46,053 nucleotides of DNA, taken from the NCBI GenBank assembly GCA_900088475.1, contig FLMG01000350.1, positions 128,129 through 174,181 of the forward strand. Reading direction: 5' to 3'. The notes beneath the pieces are model-generated. The model saw only the letters and a program-made list of their open reading frames with translations. It made no database searches and was not told the origin of the DNA. A program made the translations under genes and the position numbers. Source of the DNA: Hyphochytrium catenoides (taxonomy: Eukaryota > Sar > Hyphochytriomycetes > Hyphochytriales > Hyphochytriaceae). Shown piece after piece: positions 1 through 9,005 of the stretch. The first letter of the stretch is position 1. Each line of letters opens with the position of its first letter.

Positions 1-1351
1 TCCCTAGAGATAAGGATACCTACCTTCATGCTCTCTCCCGATACACTCTCGTCATCTTGTGCACAAATTACAACGCCTGCACTAAATAGCGGTCCCTGCG
101 CACTCGCAAGTGAGCACTCTTACACCGGATTGAGCGCATAGCGTAAAGTGGTATCGAGATAGTCAAATAAGGCAAAAAGGAAGGACTAACCTCTGGTATG
201 TAGCCGTTCACAATTGTGAGGTCAGCTAGAACAGTAGGGAGAAAGGCACTGAAGGCCCTTTCATCTGCAAGCAGCTAGATGAGGCAAGAGCAAGGAATGA
301 ACATTAGCGTGGCGCCCAAGCGGCCCTTAACTCTCTATCAGTGACCATCGTGTCGCACTGAAGCCTTCTCTAACACAGACTCTATGGATCTATACCTCTT
401 CTGATGTTCCACCCCATGAGGAGATAAGTTTTCGCATCTCGTCTGGACTTTCTAAAGTTTCTGGAGCCTATGTGAGGTCAACGGAGGAACAGGCGATTTG
501 CGGGTGCTGTTAATATTGCGAGTACTAAGCTGGCTCGTCGCTCTGAGTTATCGCCTTTACCAGCTCTTTCTGCTGTTTAAATGGTTCTGCACCAGAGATC
601 AGCAGCCGAAGAGGACCTGGTAGTCCTCTCTTAACCATTTCCTCCGCGATCGCATACACCACGGTCGCTCCAGCGCTGTGGCCAAAGAGAGCAAAGGGCT
701 TGTCCAGCAGCGGAATAAGCTACGGACAAAACGTGTAAGCCGCAATCTAACAATACGATGGTGATCACTCTTGTCATGTATGTACATCCCGTATTGCTAC
801 TGTGAACTTCATCGACAAAATCAATGACCTGTGACCTCTCCTCCAGCTATTGCTGCCAACTGGCCACTATCCAGAAATGCTGGAGGAAAGAAAAGTCTCT
901 AACTGTGAGTCTGGCCCTTTCCATTTGGTAGGCTTCTTCCCGTGGTCAATAAATGTCCCGTCGCTGTCTCTTCTCTCTCTTTGAAAGTCGTACCTCTGTT
1001 ATGAAGGAATCCACCAGTGTGGCCAGGTCCTTGACAGGTTCTTCTTTAGCATTACCGAATCTTCCAGGAGGGTTGACCGCGTAAAGTTCGATATCGGGTG
1101 AAAGGTGCTTTGACCAGCCCCGGAACAATCTCTGCGAGTGACGGAGAAGGAGGAGGGAGGATGAAGTGATGCACAGCAGTTGTAAATATATCCAAGGATT
1201 AAACTCATGGAAGGTGATGTTGGTCTTATTATATCATAAAAGGCCTCACCGCCGATCCCCCGGCATGCGGGTAACAGAACAGGCGAATGTGTGCGTCCTC
1301 TCGGACCTCGTCACATCGAAACCAAGCGGAAGTGATCAAAGGTCCTGTCAT
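1..1351 (-). CDS. Type II (surfactin-type) thioesterase, alpha/beta hydrolase; 3' end cut by window edge
   Basis: Six exons with matching phases: 1250-1351, 994-1131, 561-719, 396-467, 191-274 and 24-95, giving 209 residues. The donor after position 24 (GTAGGT) leads out of the window, and about 35 residues are missing compared with the usual 240-250. Visible family marks are FCYPHAGGSA near residue 25, FRGWSKHL then YAVNPPGR, the nucleophile elbow FGHSAGA near residue 92, SWGGTSEE, and LADLTIVNGY. AQDDESVS carries the probable catalytic Asp. The catalytic His (usually GDHFF) would lie beyond the edge. Family members release or edit acyl chains stalled on the carrier proteins of polyketide or nonribosomal peptide synthetases. 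No synthetase is visible here, so the substrate is unknown. I start at ATG 1351 because an in-frame TAG lies just upstream; an earlier exon joined at that AG would also be possible and would make this the end of a larger enzyme. Confidence 0.85.
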
Positions 1352-2413
1352 AGCTGCCGCGAGATACTAGCTAGCTTCTCAACGCGATGAGACTCAGTCT
1401 GATAGTATCCTTCCTACACAGGAGGCAAGGTTCGTAGCCCTATTCGTTGGTCTTTGACCAAATAGTATACAGCCGCAGGGAGCTTATGAGCTTCAATGGT
1501 GCTGCACTGCATCTGTATACCGCTCTGGCAGACGAATGACTCTTGGGCAGAACTGCTTTGGCTGGCACTGCTTCGAATCAGAGAGCAGAGAAGCCAGTTC
1601 ACCCTTTCTTCCCTTTAGTATAGGGTTTGTGCAAGCAACAAGGCTGTCATCGAATGCATCGGCGATGATTGTCCTCGTGATAAAGATGATGTGCTGTTGT
1701 TGTTGTTACAGACAGTTCGCCGGTAGCAGTTCTGATCACCTTGTATCTTTGTCGTTGTAGAGTTGAACAAGTGCGTTGTATCCGCTCTTCTGTGTGATGT
1801 GATTGAAGATTGAAGATGCGCTGCTGAGGCCGTTGATGTCTGAAGACACAGTGCCATCAGAGCTCTAGTCATTGATCCTATAGAATCGGGAACTTGTAGG
1901 TCTAGGGAGCAACGGAAGAGGCTGTCATTGCCTGGTCTGGACAGCAGTCCTTTTGCTACATTGGCGCTGTCCATTACTCCTTTGTTCCTGTCTATTACTC
2001 CTTTGTTCCATTGCAGCAGTGGAGATCGTTCTGCTGGTACAGTGGGCTCGGGTCAATGAAGAGAGAGAAAGAAAGCTCAACAGCAGAGTAGTGATTGCCT
2101 AGGCGTCCCCCTCGGCGGCCCAGATATATCTCCAGCGCAGTCGGAAATGACGCGGGCGTGGAGCAGCTCCCCATACCTTTCCCATTGAACGTCCTTCCAA
2201 CTATACCACAGCAAGCCATTTAATGGTCCTGTCCTTTGTCTACCCCGCACTATCGTGGTGCTGACAATCAACAACAATGCACATCCACAGAGTGCCACGC
2301 ACATGGCCGGAGATTCTGGAGGTGGGTGATTCCACACTTTACAGTTATCCACACTCCCTTCTGATGGCAAGCAAAACTTGTACAGGAGTTCAAAGACCCT
2401 GAAAGCACCAATC
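1352..2413. other. Intergenic region between divergent thioesterase and MFS genes
   Basis: About 1.06 kb between two divergent start codons. The open frames here, including a minus-strand frame at 1615-1974 with a run of Asn residues, show no family motif and do not join to either neighbour in phase. The region holds a two-copy 21-bp tandem repeat at 1967-2008 and presumably both promoters. No other structure was seen. Confidence 0.5.
1967..2008. repeat. Two-copy tandem repeat, 21-bp unit
   Basis: Copies at 1967-1987 and 1988-2008 match at 20 of 21 positions; the difference is C versus T at the sixth base. It lies in the spacer between the thioesterase and MFS genes. No function is evident. 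Confidence 0.85.
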
Positions 2414-5193
2414 ATGCGTTCAGAAGAAAGCGAAGAACCAGGGACACTTGTACAGAAGAGGAGCGACGAGAAGAAACCCCGCTTATGAGACGTGCAAGGT
2501 AGTCGACTTGAGCTGATGGCAGAAAAGCTTTGTTCAACTCTCACATAGTATGTGTCCACCACAAGTAATGACAGCTTTGAGAGTGGGGATGGTTGCCCAA
2601 GACTAGAACTTCTCATTCTCTTCATTTTGGTTATCCTCATCGGTAAGTTCAACACCACCTCACGTCCTTCTATTGTTGCCAGCTTCCCTATAGACTAGCT
2701 ACACGATGCAAAGACGTGCGGGTTTGATTTCTCTTTTGAAGTAGTTGTAGGCAGCTTATCGCACCGCTTTTAAGTACGAAGCGAAGCGCGAAGCTGCAGT
2801 GGCATAATAGCGCCTAACAAGTATTACTTTAGGTGGGCTGGTCATTGGCCTGGCGTTGGAGTATCCTGGGTTCGGCCTGTTCAACCTTCGACTTGACATA
2901 CTGGATGATTCCATAAAAAGCGAAAAGTTTTATGAGAGCTTACACTGTTTTGGGGTTCTGGTTGGCGTCTCCTGGGCCAGCTATGCCTCTGAGAAGCTCG
3001 GCAGGTGAACTGAGGCCATCCCTTCATGATGCTGTTTCCCAAACCTCACCCTTCCTTCCAATCTCCGTACTAGAGTAGGGCCTCCAGTGTAGAGTTGGCC
3101 AGCCTATGTTTTATCGTTGGCTGGCTTTTAACGGCCTTTTCTATTGGTCAAGGGACGCTTTTTGTTGCACGGTACGGCCACAGATGAGCTTCCTCAAAAA
3201 CTTTAATGTATTTGACACGCTCTTGTAGATGGTTCTGTGGCGTGGGTACCGGGTTAATAAGTGTTTCACTGCTGATATACGTCGCGGAGATGTCCCCTCC
3301 TCGCCATCGGGGCTTATTTATTGGACTGTTTCAGCTCGCTATCCCAGCAGGTAATCAAACAATAGCAATAAGCGCTACTTCTCTCAGTTATACCTCGGTT
3401 ACTTTTAGTCACCCGGGCCTCATCGCGCTTCCTAGTGAATATCTCCTAATTACTCTCTCTCTCTCTCAAACCCTTTCTGTATCTCTATGTAAGCCGCACT
3501 TTTTCCGACTGTTCACTTAACCTTTCTGTACATGTGCGGGTGAACGCAACTAAGCTCTAATCGTTCTTGCCAGGGGTCTTGCTCGGGCATGCGCTCAGCG
3601 TCAAGGCAAACTGGAGGATTGCGGCCTCCTTTGGCGTTTTTCCCTCTTGCGTCCTCTTGGTTGCCATGGAGTTCTGCCCTAACTCGGCATGGTGGCTGCT
3701 GAGCAGGTAATGGATGCTTTGAGCGGTTCTATTGAAGGATGAGAGTAACGAGCTTCATGGCTATATTGTATTTGCTGTAGGCACAATCTTGTGACCGTTG
3801 CTGGCTCCTCATTGCGCTATTGGGCGGGTACAAGGAATGATATTGACCTCAGGATAACACGAATGATTAGGGTAAGGCGCTAAGTTCCCAGCAGAGAACT
3901 TGAAGCAAAGCATAGTGAACATCGCATAAATGGCAGCAAATGAGTGCGCGTGGATGGTATGGGGCGTCGAGGAGGATGATGGTAAAAGTAGAGTATCTCG
4001 CAAAACGAGAATAGACCTAAAGCCCTGACTGGTTGCAGGCTGTTAATCGCACTAGGGATGATCCAGCTCCATTTTCATGGTCGAGAGGCCCAAAGGTGGG
4101 TCACAGTTGAACGCTCTTCTCCTTAGAGTCTTGTTCTTCCATTTGATGGTAGTGCTCATATCGAAGAACCTAGCACTGTCTAGACTCCTTCTCTCCCAAT
4201 GGAATCTGCTTTTAAGCTCTCGGGGTGGTCTTATACTTCAATCGGCAGATATACCGCACCTTGCTCCTTTGCATTGCACTTGTAATCTGCAAGACCGCAG
4301 CAGGACATGAGCTTGGGCTATTGCACTCTGCAACTATTATCAAGAGAGGGTTTCCTATCTCGGGGTTGGACTATAGTCTTAAAGCAGCTATCCCTGCGGC
4401 CGACGCGGCTGGCTTGCTCTTGGGAATGACTCTTGTAGATAAAGGTGCTTGATGTGCTTCTGCGGTGGACTCATACTAATCTTCTTTCGTAACTGAATGG
4501 AGTATGAATTATCTTGGTCTTGCTGCAGTAGTACTCTACTATTCTTCTTGTCGTTGCTTTCCGCACATATACCTAGGCCTTGGCTCTCATTATTTCTGTA
4601 CAGGTCGTCGACGACTATTTCTTCTTGGGCTTCAGATTGGGTTAATCCTCGGACTCCTTAATCTGTGGTGGCCGTCTGCACAACAGGGCTGGATCCTCCA
4701 TAATGAAGCCGTCCTAAGGTAATTGGAAGCAATAAGCCTTCTTCACCGACACCAATCTTATCGGCTCGTTAGGCTCCTGCTAATTGCAGCCAACAGCTTT
4801 TCGTATGGCATCGTGGTCTGGTTACTCGTCAGCGAAATTTTTCCGATGTGTTACCGGTCAATATCTGTCAGCGTAATCCTTGCTATAGAATGGTCAATGA
4901 AGCTTCTACTCCAGAGTCATGTCGGACATCTTAAGCACTTTTGGACAGATGTAAGGACTCTGAGATCCCCACTCCCTAGACTACGTTCTTTTAATAGTTT
5001 TTGTCGCGTGTAGGCCCAATGCCTTGCCTGCCTTTTAGTGGCTATGACCCTGAGCCTATTCATCGGCCACTTTTATCTTCCTGAAACCGCCGGAAGACCT
5101 CTCGAAGAAATTGAGGCGATTCTGAGCGGCTGGCCAGTTAAAACTCCTGAGCCGAGTCGATCAGCGGATGAAAGTGGCAATAGTTGGCTATAG
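2414..5193 (+). CDS. Sugar-porter-type major facilitator transporter, 12 TM segments
   Basis: Exons: 2414-2449 (tentative first), 2549-2642, 2833-3004, 3076-3171, 3229-3350, 3574-3706, 3781-3827, 3895-3914 (tentative 20-nt micro-exon), 4039-4095, 4249-4444, 4604-4718, 4773-4950 and 5014-5193. All phases agree and give 481 residues, a normal length for the family. Twelve hydrophobic segments can be counted. Sugar-porter signatures are EKLGR after TM2, YVAEMSPPRHRG after TM4, DKGRRR after TM8, LVSEIFPMCYRS after TM10 and FYLPETAGRPLEEIE after TM12. Members carry hexoses or polyols across the plasma or an organelle membrane, often with protons. The usual TM7 QQxxGxN sugar-binding motif is replaced by a divergent stretch around CKTAAGHELG, and the TM1 motif is also altered, so substrate cannot be assigned. 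The first exon and the segment 3828-4038 are the weakest parts of the model. Confidence 0.85.
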
Positions 5194-5975
5194 TGAAGAA
5201 CGAGCGGAACTTGGAGGCCCTCAATAGGGATAAAAGGGTTTCCTTCGCCATCGCGTGAACTCTCTTTCTTGCTGACAACAAAATTTTATCCACAAGGGGA
5301 GCTCATTTTACAGGAAGACCTAGTAGCTGGCGCAAGAAAAGCCTGCGCCTCCATAAGCCATAACTATGCTACACCAAAATACAGCTGATGAGTGTCACAT
5401 CAACACCTCTTTCGTAGCCCACACGCAGAATCACGAGCCATTACCTGCCTGTTGATTGATCACTATAGTGTTTTCTCTGTGTCGTGGCAGGCAATTTAGG
5501 ACACTGTCTCCTAGCGCCGAGAGCTGTCGAGGTACTCAAATGCTGTCAGCTACGTCCGGCACTCTAAGTGCTCGCTTGCCTGGCGCAGACAGCATCCCCT
5601 GACCATTAGCGTCAACGAAAGGTAACACCCGCAGAATTGTTGAAGATCACCAAATGGAAGTAACGCACAAGAATAGTGTACCTCAACCTTCGAGGCTGAA
5701 GAAGCATTCTTCGGGTGCCCTATCCCTTCCGTTATCTCAAGAGGTATCTGCGGGGATCTATAAAACTGAAAACTCATTGAGCTCAGACTTCTGCTTCCTC
5801 TTCAAAGACAAAATCTCCTTTGCATCCACGTAGGAAGTACTGTAATGAGATTGTGAGATGCCTCTATTTTGATAACAATAAAAAAGGACGTATCTGTCTG
5901 TACTGTAGGAAGAACCAGACTCAAGTCAGGCGACTATCTCAGGACGCGAAGGGGACTTATTCATCCTTAGTCCCC
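5194..5975. other. Intergenic region downstream of the MFS gene
   Basis: About 780 bp. Short coding-like stretches appear on the minus strand around 5690-5850, but I could not join them with consistent splice sites and phases. No repeat or RNA gene was recognised. Confidence 0.4.
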
Positions 5976-6371
5976 ATGTTTTCCCTTGAGAGGATTGCAC
6001 AAATAAAGGTCAAGGCCTTGGAATTAGCCCAACATAGTCACATCTAATGATTGCGAAGAGGTGAAGACTCTGTCCTCTATCTTGGCAACATTCAGCATGT
6101 TACATCTTGAGCTTGGATAGTCTGAACGAGCTTGGACAAGCCAAGCCAAAGATGAAGTTGCTATTGTAGCAGCAGTCAACCAATTCATCGAAAGTCTGCT
6201 GCTTGGTAGCCCGTGATCTTTCCCGTACGTCGGTTGATGCCTTTCATGCCTGTCGGAAAGCTTGTCAGTCATCAGACTCGGCCCTTGCTAATGATAAGAC
6301 GATACGTATCCTGACAAAAGCAGGGGGACGAGCTGTGAAGGCAGTGGGCCAAGTGGAAGGCTTCCAGTTGA
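5976..6371 (+). CDS. Weak multi-exon coding region; own small gene or 5' exons of the SUMO protease gene
   Basis: Three phase-consistent exons: 5976-6008 starting MFSLERIAQIK, 6121-6205 reading about KDEVAIVAAVNQFIESLLL, and 6276-6371 reading about NDKTIRILTKAGGRAVKAVG. Introns would be 112 and 70 nt. The third exon can end at a GTAGGA donor after 6371, or read on to a TGA at 6398-6400 that overlaps the ATG assigned to the protease gene. From the donor, a CAG acceptor before 6498 would join it in phase with the protease exon. A different acceptor after 6442 leads to a separate end at 6568-6570. The third exon faintly recalls the PUB domain of p97-binding proteins, but I would not assign that from so little. 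Transcript data would decide among the options. Confidence 0.35.
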
Positions 6372-6399
6372 GTAGGATAGCGATCAGCAGAGGGCAGTG

Positions 6400-7156
6400 A
6401 TGGAGAGGGGCTTTCTGCAGGTACTCATGCCTCTTTCCTTAGTAACCAAATTTTTAGAGCTTGATAGCTTCTTACCCGCTGTAGAGGAGACAAGCAGAAG
6501 CAGAGCAAGAAGCCTATCACGCAAGGTTAATCCAAACGGTCGGACTCAGCCACCAGTTGACCCTTACTGAGCCACTGGACAGGCTTGAGAAGACAGGGCC
6601 CCGATACCATCCATATCAATTTTTTCAGAAGAGAAGGCCATTTTTTACGGAGAAAGAGGCTTATGCCAGTCTATTGCAAGAGAGAACTGGCGAACCATTT
6701 ACAAGGACTTACAATCCGGCAGAAGTCCCCAACCCTGTCATAGCCCCCAAAAGTACGGGAAAGGGGTTGCACCTCGCTGCTTCTACTGAAGATGGTCCTA
6801 CCTCAAACTTCCCCCGCGGAGAGATAGTAGAGGCCCTGAGATTCCAGAACAGCGTGATCTGGCAGCTGCTGCAGGAGAGATTCGGTTCTGGAACGTCTGA
6901 GGGTCTTAGAAGAGCAAAAGTGCTGGAGGAATGCGATAATTTGGTACAGCAATGACTACTGACATACCGGCCACCCATAGTCTGACATTTTTTCCCTAGC
7001 GAAACATGGGTTCACAGAACAGTAAAGCCGCAGAACATCTCCAGGATGAGATAGAGAAGACTGAAGGTGAGGTTCTTGTCTAATGGTTGCTTAGAGTAAA
7101 AGCTCTCCACTATGAGTTTCAGCTATGTCTGGATCTTGGAGCCCTCGACCTCTTTC

Positions 7157-7191
<35 letters not shown>

Positions 7192-8636
7192 TCTCTCCCT
7201 TCCTCTCTCTCTCTCTCTCGCGCGCGCGCTGCGGTACTTTCTCCTTCACCCTCAACGACATCGTTTCTTATGGACTTTCACTTTCTTGCGAATGCCACTT
7301 TACTATAAACTTTCTCCCTTAACTGGTATTTGTCATTTCGAACCCGTCATCTTCAGAGCTCTTGGCCAGGCTACAACTGGAAAAACGATCAGCCGCAGCC
7401 CGAGTAGAAGACCGGTATGATAAGGCAGTACAGGTAAGTTATCTGACTATAGTGAACATAAAGTGTAAGACCTCATACGATACTTTCGAAACCGTCATCT
7501 GTAGGCCATTTATGATGATATTGAGCTTGAGGTCGTGACAGAAAGCCTTCAGGAGATTCAAGAGCCTCAGAAAAAGAAAGAACCCCGCCTGGTTCCCTTT
7601 AGTGCTGAACAGGAAAAGAGTGTCCGCCTAATTCTTCATGGGCGGGATGACACCGAACTCCTTATCTCTAAGTTCAATGTGGACATGCGAAGAGGCATGA
7701 TGAAGTGCCTGCTACCAGGTCAATGGCTTAATGACGAGGTACTTGTGGCAACAGTGAATGACGTCCGGAAGAACGTCTAGGTCTAGCACTGTCGAGCTGA
7801 TGGTCCTAATGCGTAGGTGATCAACTTCTGGTTTAAGCTCCTTGAGCAAAGAGATGAGAATCTGAGGCGAGACGATGGCGGACGACGGTCTCTCTTTCAG
7901 AATACCTTCTTTCATACCAAGCTGTCTGAGAAAGGCTATTGCTATTCAAACGTACGGCGGTGGACAAGAAAGGTCGACATATTTTCGCTTGACAAGATTA
8001 TTATACCGGTCCATGTTGGTGAGGTAAGCTTTTATGGCCAGTCTAAGTGGAAGGGCGGGCCTAGCTGTGTACACTCTACCTTAATCTTCGGCTTTTCAAA
8101 TTACTGTCGCTGGAATATTTGCTCTGATATAGACCTCCATCGAGATATCAAGCTTGATATACGATTCCGTCTTCTACAACAACCTGGGTGCATTCCTAGG
8201 TTCATTGGTGCTTGGCAGTGCTGTTTATGCAAGAGAAGAAAATTCAGTACTACGATAGCATGAACGGGGCGGGTCATCGTACGCTGAAGATACTGCGTCA
8301 GTACCTTGCCGATGAGCACAAGGACAAGAAGAAACAGGTGAAAAGCTTCGATGATTGGCAGATCATCCCTACCCAGAAGGACACTCCACAGCAAAATAAC
8401 GGCTGCGATTGTGGTGTGTTCACATGTACTATGGCTGACTATATAAGTATGGGCGAGGTACGTGGCCTTGCATGGTCCAAGTCTCGAATAGGGTGGATGT
8501 TGATCCTACGTCTCTGACTGGTGTGGGCCCTCTTCTGTCCTCTACCTTGCCATAGGATCTCACCTTCTCCCAGAAGAACATGCCTCACTTCCGAGAGCGA
8601 ATGGCGTACTATATTGTCAAAGGCACCCTTGAGTAG
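6400..8636 (+). CDS. Ulp1/SENP-family SUMO-specific cysteine protease (C48)
   Basis: Exons 6400-6420, 6485-6943, 7000-7066, 7357-7433, 7505-7738, 7817-8023, 8200-8457 and 8556-8636 give 467 residues, all in phase. The catalytic domain fills the C-terminal half. It has GQWLNDEVINFWF, then YCYSNVRRWTRKVDIFS and IIIPVHVGE, then the triad: His in VHWCLAVLF (about residue 357), Asp in QYYDSM (374), and Cys in QQNNGCDCGVF (426) with the oxyanion Gln (420). It ends MPHFRERMAYYIVKGTLE. The enzyme matures SUMO precursors and removes SUMO from targets, usually at the nucleus or nuclear pore. The N-terminal 200 residues are helical, charged and unrecognised. The 56-nt intron 6944-6999 with a pyrimidine tract joins this part to the protease. 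The start is uncertain: exons at 5976-6371 may belong to this gene. NEDD8 or other Ubl specificity cannot be excluded. Confidence 0.9.
7150..7230 (+). repeat. Compound microsatellite: long CT tract followed by a short CG run, inside a protease-gene intron
   Basis: About 70 nt of nearly pure CT repeat run into an alternating CG stretch of roughly 12 nt, inside the 290-nt intron 7067-7356 of the SUMO protease gene. The coding-strand pyrimidine tract sits 125 nt before the acceptor, so it is more likely a simple repeat expansion than the functional tract. Alternating CG can favour Z-DNA; that part is inference. Confidence 0.9.
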
Positions 8637-9005
8637 CAGAAAAAGCCAGTAGTTGCTGAGCCAGACTCTATTTATTTGTAACCTTGCAAGGTGGTTGAGC
8701 TTTTAAGCGCATATAGTTGTCCTTTAGCGTCGCCTCTCGTAGAGAGAACGTTTTATACACTACCGCACCAGACTTTCCTGATGCAAGTATAGGCGGAAGA
8801 GATTCGTACAGTGTATACAATCTAGACCATGGAAATAAACTCTGGAGGCGTAGGGCGGGAGGGTGAGATGGGCAACTTGATGGATCCAGCTTGCTCCCCC
8901 TTTGTCCCTCTTTGACTGAGAAGAAAAGGGTAAACATCATCAGGAGGAAGGGGGAGTTCTCTGCAAGGTTTCTCTTCTGGAGCCGACGATAACACTAGTA
9001 CTCCG
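8637..9005. other. Short spacer between two convergent genes
   Basis: The 369 bp separate the stop codons of the SUMO protease (+) and POLD3 (-). A minus-strand frame continues past the POLD3 stop but has no start or motif and is read as 3' UTR. Nothing else was seen. Confidence 0.5.

Noticed and set aside
1615-1974. A minus-strand protein with an Asn run upstream of the thioesterase.
   Set aside because: Low-complexity, no motif, and no in-phase splice to the thioesterase; the Asn run comes from a GTT repeat.
7006-7066. An N-myristoylation start (MGSQNS) that would make the SUMO protease a membrane-bound enzyme.
   Set aside because: The ATG is internal: a 56-nt intron (6944-6999) with a pyrimidine tract joins the upstream 153-codon exon in phase, so Gly2 would not be N-terminal.
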